From positions 3,286,001-3,350,000 of the forward strand of contig NZ_CP045324.1 in the NCBI RefSeq assembly GCF_009363275.1: a DNA stretch of 64,000 nucleotides. Direction: 5' to 3'. A program made the position numbers and the translations under genes. Positions within the stretch are counted from its first letter, which is position 1. The number at the start of each line of letters is the position of its first letter. Origin of the DNA: Marinobacter sp. THAF197a. Its GTDB lineage: Bacteria; Pseudomonadota; Gammaproteobacteria; Pseudomonadales; Oleiphilaceae. The notes beneath the pieces were generated by a model. That model saw only the letters and a program-made list of their open reading frames with translations. It did no database searches and was not told where the DNA came from. Shown piece after piece: positions 9,636 to 17,893 of the stretch.

Positions 9636-10370
9636 ATGTTGTCAACTTTGCTTGGCGGCGTTCGGCGTAGGCGTCATGCCACCGGCGGATACCGTCTGTT
9701 ATGGATTGTTCTGACCCTCGGGCTATTCGGCATGAGCGCCGATGCACTCGCCCACGCCGTCGCCGAGGGCGATAAAGGTTATATCCAGGAGATCACCGGG
9801 GTTAACCTGATAGCCTTCATGTATCTGGGGGCCAAGCACATGGTCACCGGCTATGACCACCTGCTGTTCCTGCTGGGTGTCATCTTCTTCCTCTACCAGA
9901 TGAAACACATCGCGATCTATGTGAGCCTGTTTGCGGTAGGGCACTCCACCACCATGCTGCTGGGGGTGTATTTCAACATTGGCATCAACAGTTACATCAT
10001 TGATGCCATTATCGGTCTGTCCATCGTGTACAAGGCGCTGGACAACATCGGTGCCTATCAACGGTGGTTTGGTTTCCAGCCCAACACCAAGGCCGCCACG
10101 CTGATCTTCGGGTTCTTCCACGGCTTTGGCCTGTCTTCAAAAATCATCGAATACGACATCTCGCCGGACGGCCTGGTGCCAAACCTGCTGGCGTTCAACG
10201 TCGGGGTGGAAATCGGCCAGCTCATCGCCCTGGCCATGATCCTGATCGCCATCAGCTTCTGGCGTAAAACCGACGGCTTTTTCCGCCACGCCTACACCAC
10301 CAATGTAGCCATGATGAGCGCGGGCTTCCTGCTCTTCGGTTATCAGCTCACCGGTTATTTTATCGCCTAA
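9636..10370 (+). CDS. HupE/UreJ-family membrane protein
   Basis: 244 aa with about six to seven transmembrane helices. It carries family-typical motifs MVTGYDHLLFLLGVIFF and VGHSTTMLLGVYF, whose polar/His residues lie inside helices; a further helix carries FGFFHGFGLSS. HupE/UreJ proteins are proposed nickel, cobalt or other metal permeases or secondary carriers. An N-terminal hydrophobic region ends at DALAHA, where a signal could be cleaved. It is followed 15 nt later by the transmembrane anchor gene, a pairing I recall from metal RND clusters. The substrate is not determined. Confidence 0.85.
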   Translation: MLSTLLGGVRRRRHATGGYRLLWIVLTLGLFGMSADALAHAVAEGDKGYIQEITGVNLIAFMYLGAKHMVTGYDHLLFLLGVIFFLYQMKHIAIYVSLFAVGHSTTMLLGVYFNIGINSYIIDAIIGLSIVYKALDNIGAYQRWFGFQPNTKAATLIFGFFHGFGLSSKIIEYDISPDGLVPNLLAFNVGVEIGQLIALAMILIAISFWRKTDGFFRHAYTTNVAMMSAGFLLFGYQLTGYFIA

Positions 10371-10385
10371 TTCTGGAGATTCGTT

Positions 10386-11057
10386 ATGTACAACACCAAT
10401 AGACCAAACCGTGAAGAACTACCCTCCACCGCCAAACTGATTCGATCCACCATCATCGCCGCTATTGTTGCACTGGTGCTGCTGGTGACGGTGGTCATGC
10501 CCGCCGAGTATGCGCTGGACCCGACCGGTGCCGGCCGGGTTCTGGGCCTGACCGAGATGGGTGAAATCAAGGAACAGCTGGCCGAAGAAGCGGCCGCCGA
10601 TGCCGCCGCGCAAATGGTGGCGGTGCAACCCCAGACAGAAGCGCCGGCGCCAGCATCGGTTGAGCCCGCCGCCACTGCCGAAGCAGCTCCGGAAGCCGAG
10701 CCTGCGCCGGAAGAGCCTGCTCCAGCAACCGCCGACGAAACCGAATGGAAAGATGAGGTTCGTTTTGTGCTGACGCCGGGCCAGGGTACGGAGTTCAAGC
10801 TCACCATGAATGAGGGCGCCATCGCCCGGTTTTCCTGGGAATCCGAAGGTGGCCCCGTTAACTTTGACACCCATGGCGATGGTGCCGGCCGGTCCATCTC
10901 TTACGAAAAGGGCCGGGGCGTTCCGGAAGACGAGGGCGAACTGGAAGCCGCCTTTACCGGCAACCACGGCTGGTTCTTTCGGAACCGCAACAACAACAAT
11001 GTGACCATGGTACTGCGCACCGGCGGTGATTACGGTGAACTGAAGAAAATGCTGTAA
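10386..11057 (+). CDS. Transmembrane anchor protein of metal RND clusters
   Basis: 223 aa. One transmembrane helix (about 21-42) is followed by an Ala/Pro/Glu-rich linker (about 60-118) and a C-terminal globular periplasmic domain with NHGWFFRNRNNNNVTM. The last residues are YGELKKML. It resembles proteins annotated as transmembrane anchor proteins beside HupE/UreJ and heavy-metal RND genes; the biochemical role is unknown. A remnant of the last eight codons of a second copy lies at 13278-13304. Confidence 0.7.
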   Translation: MYNTNRPNREELPSTAKLIRSTIIAAIVALVLLVTVVMPAEYALDPTGAGRVLGLTEMGEIKEQLAEEAAADAAAQMVAVQPQTEAPAPASVEPAATAEAAPEAEPAPEEPAPATADETEWKDEVRFVLTPGQGTEFKLTMNEGAIARFSWESEGGPVNFDTHGDGAGRSISYEKGRGVPEDEGELEAAFTGNHGWFFRNRNNNNVTMVLRTGGDYGELKKML

Positions 11058-11142
11058 CTGGTAAAGTACGCACCACTGCGACAGCCTCAGGGACGAGGCA
11101 CAAATAAACGATATTGAATAATGTAATCAAGGAAAAGGGCTA

Positions 11143-12444
11143 ATGAGTGAAGTTTCTTTCAGGGAAGCGCTGATAGTCTGGATTAGGATCGGTCTTCTCA
11201 GCTTCGGCGGCCCGGCAGGGCAGATCGCGCTAATGCACCGGATTATTGTAGACGAGAAGAAGTGGCTGGATGAGTCTCGATTTCTACACGCCCTGAACTA
11301 TTGCATGCTGTTACCCGGGCCTGAGGCTCAGCAACTTGCCACCTACATCGGTTGGCTAATGCATGGTGTGAGGGGCGGGGTTATTGCAGGCCTGCTGTTC
11401 ATCATTCCCGGTGCCCTGGCGATTTTCCTTTTGTCCTGGGCGTATGTCACCATCGGTGACCTGACTCTTGTTGAAGGTGTTTTTTTCGGCCTGAAAGCGG
11501 CGGTGCTCGCAATTGTTGTTCAGGCCTTGATACGAATCGGGCAACGAGCACTCAAGGGCACCTTGAGGCCGTTCCTCGCCGTTGCCGGTTTTCTGGCCTT
11601 GTTTGTTTTCAGCGTACCGTTTCCGATCGTGGTTCTGACGGCGGGCATTACGGGCTACCTGATAGCACGTAGACTTGGGCCGGACAATACGGAGGCTAAT
11701 CAGTCGTTAGTCAGCACCGAAACCATTGTGCGCCCGGGCACCCGGCGTGCCGCCCTGACCTGTCTGATACTTTGGGCACTAACCGTGTTCGGGTTGCTGG
11801 CCGCCCTGGGCTACGGCCATGTGTATTCGCAGATTGCCGTGTTTTTCTCAAAGATGGCGACAGTCACCTTTGGCGGCGCCTACGCAGTGCTGTCTTACGT
11901 GGCCCAGCAAGGGGTTGAGAACTATCAGTGGCTCCAGCCCGGTGAAATGTTGGAGGGCCTCGGCCTGGCGGAGACGACGCCAGGGCCCCTTATTCTGGTC
12001 ACACAGTTCGTTGGATTTCTCGCAGCCTACCGCGATGCTGCCGGCGAGTCTGCGCTCCTCTTCGCCTCTATTGGCGCCCTGCTGACCACATGGGTGACGT
12101 TTCTGCCCTGCTTTCTGTGGATCTTTGCCGGTGCGCCCTACGTGGAGAAACTACGCGCAAACCAAGCCATTTCTTCCGCCCTTGGGGCCGTCACTGCCGT
12201 CGTCGTTGGAGTGATTGCCAACCTGGCACTTTGGTTTGCGATCAGCGCACTGTTCGCCGAGCAATTCCTCTTCTCGGAGTATGGTGTCAACATGCAACTG
12301 CCCCATCTTGCCAGCGTAGATGTGCCGATGCTGACACTCTCAGCCGTGGCGTTTCTCTGTGCGTTCCAGTTCAAAATGGGGGTTATCCCCCTGGTGAGCA
12401 CATTGGCCAGCCTTGGGGCCGTCTGGATGCTGATGGCGGGCTAA
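11143..12444 (+). CDS. chrA: Chromate efflux transporter ChrA (long-chain CHR)
   Basis: 433 aa with two homologous CHR halves. The first starts at FREALIVWIRIGLLSFGGPAG and has LPGPEAQQLATYIGW. The second has KMATVTFGGAYAVLSYVAQQ and GLAETTPGPLILVTQFVGF. About 10-12 helices are predicted. Family members export chromate in exchange for an anion or proton. It has its own leader (86 nt after the anchor gene) and a purine-rich site, AAGGAAAAGGG, before the ATG. I see no adjacent chrB regulator or CopR box. Confidence 0.9.
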   Translation: MSEVSFREALIVWIRIGLLSFGGPAGQIALMHRIIVDEKKWLDESRFLHALNYCMLLPGPEAQQLATYIGWLMHGVRGGVIAGLLFIIPGALAIFLLSWAYVTIGDLTLVEGVFFGLKAAVLAIVVQALIRIGQRALKGTLRPFLAVAGFLALFVFSVPFPIVVLTAGITGYLIARRLGPDNTEANQSLVSTETIVRPGTRRAALTCLILWALTVFGLLAALGYGHVYSQIAVFFSKMATVTFGGAYAVLSYVAQQGVENYQWLQPGEMLEGLGLAETTPGPLILVTQFVGFLAAYRDAAGESALLFASIGALLTTWVTFLPCFLWIFAGAPYVEKLRANQAISSALGAVTAVVVGVIANLALWFAISALFAEQFLFSEYGVNMQLPHLASVDVPMLTLSAVAFLCAFQFKMGVIPLVSTLASLGAVWMLMAG

Positions 12445-12820
12445 CCCAAGCTCGCTGCTGACAACGACAGCGGACGCCCCGGTGCAGCCTCCGGACGGAA
12501 CCTGTTCAAAGGAATCCATAACGATGTGACTGTGCAGCGTCATCGTAAACGCATCGCCTTTATGATCACGAGGACAGAGAACAGAAATAAGCGAACACAA
12601 AGTCCCTATGTACTTCCGATAGGTCAGTTCAAGCCCCTTACTTCGTATTGTTCGGCGACACAGCCTATTTAACAATAAAATAATTATATCCGCATACCCC
12701 TCGCACAACCCAATCAATTTTCGGCCGTTGACAAATATCAAAAATATATTTTTTATATTTCAGCTTCATTTCAGAAACTAATGATTAACTGCATTCACCA
12801 ACCAAACAGGAGGTGTAATT
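12445..12820. other. 376-bp AT-rich intergenic region
   Basis: No convincing gene; the minus-strand frame crossing it has no family-like features and overlaps chrA. The right half becomes very AT-rich (about 12660-12790) and carries the putative CopR box and promoter of the small secreted gene. Confidence 0.6.
12758..12775. promoter_or_regulatory. Putative CopR box
   Basis: TTCAG at 12759 and TTCAG at 12770, 11-bp period, about 46 bp before the ribosome binding site of the first small secreted gene. The matching box of the second copy is at 13897-13914. Confidence 0.6.
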
Positions 12821-13105
12821 ATGAAAAAATTATTTGTGTTTGCAGCAGCAGTTACTTTTTCAACATCCGTACTTGCAGGCAACATATCAGAAAATAAGAA
12901 TATGAAGGCCACGCACAACCAAGTGATGGACACAAAACCCGTTGAAAACATTCTTCAGAATGAGGATATGCAGCGTTTACACAGGGACATGACGCTTTAT
13001 GCAATTTCTGAGTTGGGTATGGAGGCTCGCGTGAAAATGATGACGAAAGAGGGCCGAGCCTATCATAAGGCACTAGAACAAAGGGAGAAAAACACCGCAG
13101 GGTAA
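12821..13105 (+). CDS. Small secreted protein, copy 1
   Basis: 94 aa. A signal peptide ends at VLAG (about residue 20). The mature protein is hydrophilic with regularly spaced Met, ending in RLHRDMTLYAISELGMEAR, a probable helix, and a Lys-rich tail. It has a strong ribosome site AGGAGGTGTAAT. About three quarters of its residues match the 94-aa protein at 13960. No known family was recognised. The upstream CTGAA repeat suggests copper induction; a small periplasmic metal chaperone or stress protein is possible. Confidence 0.75.
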   Translation: MKKLFVFAAAVTFSTSVLAGNISENKNMKATHNQVMDTKPVENILQNEDMQRLHRDMTLYAISELGMEARVKMMTKEGRAYHKALEQREKNTAG

Positions 13106-13201
13106 CCCCTGCGGGAAAGTCAACTCGCGGAGACACAAGCACCGGCTAACTCAAATGTTGAGCAGTCGATGCCCTGATCGCGGACAAGTAAAACACACAA
13201 A

Positions 13202-13219
13202 CCTGAAACCGAGCTGAAT
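13202..13219. promoter_or_regulatory. CTGAA direct repeat in the spacer of unit 1
   Basis: CTGAA at 13203 and 13214, 11-bp period, but opposite in orientation, relative to the downstream reading frame, to the other boxes. It is matched at 14341/14352 in unit 2. Confidence 0.4.
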
Positions 13220-13254
13220 TACTGAGCCTGTTTATGGCAAGAAAGGAAAATATC

Positions 13255-13304
13255 ATGAAGAAAGCAATTATCGCTGCTATGGTGAGCTGAAAAAGATGCT
13301 TTGA
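13255..13304 (+). pseudogene. Chimeric gene remnant (start of 87-aa homolog joined to end of an anchor-protein homolog)
   Basis: The ATG at 13255 gives MKKAIIAAMVS then stop, like the start of the 87-aa protein at 14393 (MKKLIIVTAIMA). In another frame 13278-13304 reads YGELKKML-stop, identical to the last eight residues of the anchor protein encoded at 10386-11057, with diverged DNA. This looks like a deletion scar that joined the head of one gene to the tail of a paralog of another. Confidence 0.65.
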
Positions 13305-13344
13305 GCAGGCCCTGAGCTGTAGAGGAGTAGCCTGAAAAAGTGGA

Positions 13345-13375
13345 AAACCTCCCGGCAACAGCATCCGGGAGGTTT
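13345..13375. terminator. Bidirectional intrinsic terminator
   Basis: Stem AACCTCCCGG / CCGGGAGGTT with a 9-nt loop, T-tract on the right and A-tract on the left. It can end transcription of both the plus-strand unit and the minus-strand DUF302 gene. Confidence 0.8.
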
Positions 13376-13383
13376 TTAACGTT

Positions 13384-13770
13384 TCAGATCGCCTGAACAA
13401 CCTCAGAAAGCATATCCCTGACCTTGCCGGCAACCTGCTTGAGTTCGTCATTATCAATGGCGGACATGGACACCACGGGGTCGATTGCGCTGACCTCCAC
13501 ACCCTCCGACACCTCACGGAGAATGACATTGCAAGGCAGCATGGCCCCCACCCGCGGTTCAACTCCGATGGCCTCCCACGCCATGGCAGGGTTACAGGCG
13601 CCAAGAATCCGGTACTGAGGCATATCCTTGTCCAGTTTTTTCTTCATGGTGGCTTTGACGTCGATTTCCGTCAACACCCCGAAGCTGTGGTCAGTAAGTG
13701 CCTGCCGCGTCCTTTTATCGACCTCTTCAAAATCAGCATCTTTGATCATTCGATTGATTGTGTATGACAT
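13384..13770 (-). CDS. DUF302 family protein
   Basis: 128 aa from the ATG at 13770, preceded by GGAGAAAACC; an upstream TTG extension is less likely. It carries the DUF302 pattern: FGVLTEIDVKATMKKKLD, then YRILGACNPAMAWEAI, then GAMLPCNVILRE. The family has a small alpha/beta fold with a conserved Cys/Asn-Pro loop and no settled function. Relatives are common in metal and oxidative-stress neighbourhoods. It is transcribed against the duplicated units. Confidence 0.88.
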   Translation of the reverse strand: MSYTINRMIKDADFEEVDKRTRQALTDHSFGVLTEIDVKATMKKKLDKDMPQYRILGACNPAMAWEAIGVEPRVGAMLPCNVILREVSEGVEVSAIDPVVSMSAIDNDELKQVAGKVRDMLSEVVQAI

Positions 13771-13896
13771 GGTTTTCTCCAATGATTCGCATGTTTATTG
13801 CTTGAGTCCGACTTTGGCCGGAACGTCGACGTATTTTCATGACCAAAGAATAGTTCAATAGGTTAGGAATATCGAGATTCTTTGTTTTTTATTAAA

Positions 13897-13914
13897 ATTC
13901 AGGGTCATTTCAGA
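13897..13914. promoter_or_regulatory. Putative CopR box
   Basis: TTCAG at 13898 and TTCAG at 13909, 11-bp period, about 46 bp before the second 94-aa gene; same position and orientation as in unit 1. Confidence 0.6.
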
Positions 13915-13959
13915 AACCGATGTTTCAATAGAGCCATCAAACAACCCGGAGGTGTAATA

Positions 13960-14244
13960 ATGAAAACGTTATTTGTATTTGCAGCAGCCGTCACGATTTC
14001 AACATCCGTACTTGCAGGCAACATGTCAGACAATAAGAACATGAAGGCCATGCACAGCCAAATGATGAACACCGAGTCCGTTGAAAAGATTCTTCAGAAT
14101 GACGATATGCGGCGTTTGCACAGGGACATGACGCGCCATGCCATTTCCGAGGTAGGTATGGAGGCTCGCCTGCAAATGATGACGAAAGAGGGTCGCGCCT
14201 ATCATAAGGCATTGGAGAAAAAGCAAAAAAATACCGCAGGGTAA
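13960..14244 (+). CDS. Small secreted protein, copy 2
   Basis: 94 aa from the ATG at 13960, chosen because of CGGAGGTGTAATA just upstream and the in-register match with copy 1. The signal peptide ends at VLAG. The mature part holds more Met than copy 1 (MKAMHSQMMN). It shares RLHRDMT, MEAR and KEGRAYHKALE with copy 1. Function unknown. Confidence 0.75.
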   Translation: MKTLFVFAAAVTISTSVLAGNMSDNKNMKAMHSQMMNTESVEKILQNDDMRRLHRDMTRHAISEVGMEARLQMMTKEGRAYHKALEKKQKNTAG

Positions 14245-14339
14245 ACCATGCGGCAAAGTCAGCTCGCGGAGACGCAGGCACCGCCTGACTCGAATGCTGA
14301 GCAGCCGGCGTTCTAACGCCAGCAAGTAAACCATACCAA

Positions 14340-14357
14340 CCTGAACCTGACTTGAAT
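14340..14357. promoter_or_regulatory. CTGAA/TTGAA direct repeat in the spacer of unit 2
   Basis: CTGAA at 14341 and TTGAA at 14352, 11-bp period, about 35 bp before the 87-aa gene. The orientation relative to the gene is opposite to most boxes, so its role is uncertain. Confidence 0.35.
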
Positions 14358-14392
14358 TACCGAGTCAGCTTATAGAAAGAGAGATCAACATT

Positions 14393-14656
14393 ATGAAAAA
14401 ACTAATTATCGTTACTGCAATCATGGCTGCATTTTCAACCATGGCCACGGCCGGCGGTTTGGCCGATCGCATCAATGAAGAACGCAGTTACCCTAACAAA
14501 ACAGAGCATACTAAAAGCATGCACATGCACTGTATGCATGAGAAACAAAACCATGGGATGGTAAAAAAATCTCAGGCAAACCAGGATGAATCACGCGAAG
14601 TTAATTACGGAAAAGAACAATCAGAGAGAGCGCCTATTAACCATAATCATCACTAA
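14393..14656 (+). CDS. Small secreted His/Met-containing protein
   Basis: 87 aa. The signal peptide ends at ATAG (about residue 21). The mature part carries a metal-site-like cluster, SMHMHCMHEKQNHGM (about 42-56), and ends NHNHH. The single Cys among His and Met would suit Cu binding. No family was recognised. It follows copy 2 of the 94-aa gene and is terminated by the hairpin at 14685. Its counterpart in unit 1 is destroyed. Confidence 0.7.
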   Translation: MKKLIIVTAIMAAFSTMATAGGLADRINEERSYPNKTEHTKSMHMHCMHEKQNHGMVKKSQANQDESREVNYGKEQSERAPINHNHH

Positions 14657-14684
14657 ATCGGTGCAGCGAACATCATGTTAAAAC

Positions 14685-14719
14685 ATAGCCGGTCATCTTA
14701 CGAAAAGATCATCGGCTAT
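14685..14719 (+). terminator. Probable intrinsic terminator
   Basis: Imperfect inverted repeat ATAGCCGGTCATCTT / AAGATCATCGGCTAT followed by a T-rich run, 28 nt after the 87-aa gene. Confidence 0.6.
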
Positions 14720-14745
14720 TTATCATATAATTCCTAACTATATGT

Positions 14746-15894
14746 TCAGAAAAACCATTGTAACTCCATTAGCCCGACCGGCTCTAATCTCCCATATTCG
14801 CTGTCGTCGTCACCTCCGAACCACTGGGCTCCTGCCGTGAGATAAATTTCCCGTTTGAATGGCAGCGTCCATGTGGACCGGGGGTAAAGTACCCAACTGG
14901 CATCATCGGCATTGCGGATGACCACCACGCGATACTGCCAGAACGGATTTATATCCTGCCATGCCAGCAGCCCGATATAATGGCGCCCGGTATACAGTGG
15001 GCGGGTGGAAACCAGCCTCAAAAGGTCCAGGTTTCCGGGCCGTGCGGGCTGACCGTTGTAGAAATACTCCAATGCCAGGTTAAAGCCGTTGCGATACGCC
15101 CAGTTCAGATCTGCCACGCCCTGCCAGTAACCATCGCCAGTATCTGCTTCGCTCCAGACGAGTTCAGTACGCCAACCGGTGCCGGCCACTGAGCTACTGC
15201 CGCTGACACCCGCTTTGGTCGTGCCTGCAAAATCGCCGATCATCACACTGGCATCGACCCCGGCAACAAAACGCTTGGCCCTCGCCGCCGTGCTGGCCTC
15301 CTTGTCACTGTGTTGCAGTGCATGAACAGCGCTGATTCGGCCGGTTGCCCCCCAGGGGCTGTCCCATAACACGGCGTCCACGCCAATCCGTTCATCAGGT
15401 TCAAGGTTGAGGGGGCTGACAGGATTGAGGATGTCCATGGGGTTCCAGATCAGGGCGGTGGACCAGTTCACCTGTTGGCGCCCAAATCGGAAATCCCCGG
15501 CTGGCGAGCGCCACTGTATCGTGCCACGGTAGAGTTGATGACGCGCCAACACATCCCCTGACTCATAGACGTCGCCCTGAAGATCCCAGTAGCGTGGATC
15601 GGGAACCTCTCTGAGCAGGGCGAATTCCGGGCTGTCCAGAAAACTGCCTGTCACCAGCTCCAGGTCGTAGGCCGCATCCAGAACCCAGTCTTCATATCGA
15701 TAGCGGGGCTCCAGACGCAGGCGGGTAAGGTTCGAGAAGTAACGATCCTCATCAACCAGCGAGCGCGACCCGGCACTGAGATTCTTGAGCGATCCGGAAT
15801 GGCTGAAATCAGCCGCAGCGTTCGAAGCCAGCATCAGCCAGGCCAGGCCCACCGCCACCAGTGGAGTGCGATCAACCATGCCGAATGGCCTCAA
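14746..15894 (-). CDS. Outer-membrane beta-barrel protein of the decayed ABC/LolA-like operon
   Basis: 382 aa (or 377 from the ATG at 15879). The signal peptide ends about ASNAAA. The rest alternates short amphipathic strands rich in Trp, Tyr and Arg, and ends in MELQWFF with the terminal Phe of outer-membrane barrels. The motif GDFRFGRQQVNWSTALIWNPMDILNP resembles DUF1302-type or alginate-export-type barrels. The start overlaps the stop of the permease, so they were one operon with the LolA-like gene. Probably a lipid or metabolite export route; the substrate is unknown. Confidence 0.65.
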   Translation of the reverse strand: MRPFGMVDRTPLVAVGLAWLMLASNAAADFSHSGSLKNLSAGSRSLVDEDRYFSNLTRLRLEPRYRYEDWVLDAAYDLELVTGSFLDSPEFALLREVPDPRYWDLQGDVYESGDVLARHQLYRGTIQWRSPAGDFRFGRQQVNWSTALIWNPMDILNPVSPLNLEPDERIGVDAVLWDSPWGATGRISAVHALQHSDKEASTAARAKRFVAGVDASVMIGDFAGTTKAGVSGSSSVAGTGWRTELVWSEADTGDGYWQGVADLNWAYRNGFNLALEYFYNGQPARPGNLDLLRLVSTRPLYTGRHYIGLLAWQDINPFWQYRVVVIRNADDASWVLYPRSTWTLPFKREIYLTAGAQWFGGDDDSEYGRLEPVGLMELQWFF

Positions 15895-17245
15895 CCGGGT
15901 CCAGTCGTGAGGCCCGCCACGCCGGGTACAGCGCTACCAGCACGGAGCACAGGAACAACAGCAGGCTGGGAAGCCAGACATGATCGAAAATCAACACCGG
16001 ATAGATGCGGTCGATGATACCGGGGATGGCTTCCAGAGAGCGACTGACCGAGGACAGATCAATACCGGTCTGGCCAAGCCAGAACACAAGCAGGCCGCCA
16101 ACCACCGTTCCTGCCACCATACCCAACACCGCAAGAAAGAATGCCTCAAACAGAATCGTCAGCTGTAATTGTCCACCTCTCGTACCCAGTGCCAGCATGA
16201 CGCCCAGTTCCGGGGTACGCTCCATCACCGACATCACCATGGTGTTCATGACGCCAATCGCGACCACCACAAAGACCACCGACAGAATGAGGTAGAAATC
16301 CACCTGGCTCATTTGCACCATCTGCACAACCACCGGCAGCAAGGTTTCCCAGTCCTGGGCCACCAGCCCGTGGTTGGTCAGAGGCGACGACTGGTTCAGG
16401 GTCTGTGCCAGGGCCACACTGTCTGAGCGATCTGACAGCCTCAGCACGATCCGTGAAACTTCGTCCTCCTGCAGGCCGCCCAGTGTTCGGGCTGTATTGA
16501 TATCGATGAATGCATACTCTGTGTCGAACAGGTCACTGCCGGTGCGGTAGATGCCGCGAATGGTCTGGGCGCTGGAGGCAAGATCTCCACCAGCCAGCCC
16601 AGGACCTCCACATTGCGTTCCTGCAGCTGCTTCCGCAGGCTTCCAACCACCGCTTCGAGCTGGTCAGAGTCCTCTACGCGGGCCGCAATCTCGGTAAACC
16701 GACCTTCAAAGGCATACAGCGTCTGGGCGGATGCCAGGGGCATCTGGGCTACAAATCCATCAATACGTTTGATGCCGGTTTCGAAAACACCCACCACCTC
16801 GAACCGGTCTGCGCCAATGGAGCCGTCCGCTGCCTGAACCACCAGCACCAGCTCATCTCCCGGGGAGGTACTCAGGGCACTGGCGGCGTCCACGCCCATA
16901 ACGATCTCATTGTCCCCCTCCAGATAGCGCCCGTGGATGATCGACCGATCAAGCCGGGTTACCTGCGGCTCTGTTGTGCTGTCGACCCCCATCACCTGCA
17001 AGGCCCGTGACTGGTCGGCATGGCTGGCCAGCGCATTGCCCGTCACCCTGGGCGTGGTCGCTGCGACACCGGTTACGGAGGACATTTCCTCAGCAAGGTT
17101 CCAATGCTCGGCAACGGCAATGTTCATTTCCCGGTCGTCGTGAAATCCGCGCTGGTGCACTTTCAGGTCGCCGGTTACATAACCGGTCATGTTGTTGATC
17201 ATCTGGGCATTGATGCCATCGATAAAAGCCCAGAGAAACACCAGA
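15872..17245 (-). pseudogene. MacB/LolC-like ABC permease, 5'-truncated and frameshifted
   Basis: Two frames encode one protein. The upstream part (about 16580-17241) begins abruptly inside the first membrane helix (VFLWAFIDGINAQMINNM) and carries the periplasmic core. After VEVLGWLVE the frame breaks at about 16580, where a -1 shift restores DLASSAQTIRGIYRTGSDLF. The downstream frame (to 15872) then supplies the rest of the core and three C-terminal helices with the FtsX-like VMERTPELGVMLALGTRGGQ. The normal N-terminal cytoplasmic tail and start of helix 1 are missing because of the deletion at about 17245. Two lesions point to a non-functional gene; a sequencing error could explain the single-base shift but not the deletion. 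Confidence 0.75.
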
Positions 17246-17884
17246 CCTCCGACGCGCTCGCTCCATCACCATCGGATCGTGGGTGGAAAACACAAAGGTA
17301 ATACCGCGCTCCGAGTTCAGACCCCGCATCAGGTCCAGCAGGGCCGCACCGGTCGCGGAGTCGAGATTGGCGGTTGGCTCATTGGCCAGGACAATCGCAG
17401 GCTTACTGACGATGGCCCTGGCCACCGCGACACGTTGTTGCTGGCCGCCGGAGAGTTCATGGGGCAGACGCTGTTCCATCCCCTGCAGCCCGACCTCCGC
17501 GAGAATGCGCCGGGCCTCGGCCCGTCGTTCCCGAAACGGAATGCCGCGAAGCATCAGCACGTACTCCACATTCTCCTGAGCCGACAGCACACCGATGAGG
17601 TTGTACTCCTGGAATACAAAGCCAATTTCCCAAAGTCGCAGAATGGTGCGTTGCTTGCGGCTGAGCCCGGTGATTTCCTCACCCGCCACCTGAATGCGCC
17701 CCGTATCCGGTTCATCCAGGGCCCCGATCTGGTTTAACAGGGTCGTCTTGCCCGAACCCGATGGCCCCACCAGCGTTGTGAACTCACCGGGCTCGATCGC
17801 CACGGATACATCGTTCAGCGCCTTGACGGCGATGGAATCCTGCTGATAAATCCGCGACACATGCTGGACATTGACGATGCTCAT
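17246..17884 (-). pseudogene. LolD/MacB-like ABC ATPase, C-terminally truncated
   Basis: Residues 1-212 are a normal ABC ATPase: Walker A GPSGSGKTT (about 40-48), signature LSGGQQQR (about 144-151) and H-loop STHD (about 200-203). The Walker B segment reads LANEPTANLD, with Asn where LADEPT is usual, which would impair catalysis. After MVMERARR (about 17246) the frame leaves the family and continues to 17090 as out-of-frame permease sequence (GFYRWHQC...). The last 20 or so residues of the ATPase and the N-terminus of the permease have been lost in one deletion. Confidence 0.75.
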
Positions 17885-17893
17885 AGCGGAGCC

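Larger units (their letters stand above)
12756..14450 (+). repeat. Diverged tandem duplication of a two-gene unit
   Basis: Unit 1 (about 12756-13300) and unit 2 (about 13895-14450) share the order CopR box, GGAGGTGTAAT ribosome site, 94-aa secreted gene, a similar roughly 150-bp spacer that includes CTCGCGGAGAC and a second CTGAA repeat, and then a start reading MKK-x-II. In unit 1 the second gene is broken after about eight codons. A DUF302 gene on the other strand separates the units. Confidence 0.75.

Noticed and set aside
12340..12741. Minus-strand 133-codon frame after chrA
   Set aside because: It overlaps the chrA 3' end antisense and has no ribosome site or recognisable motif.
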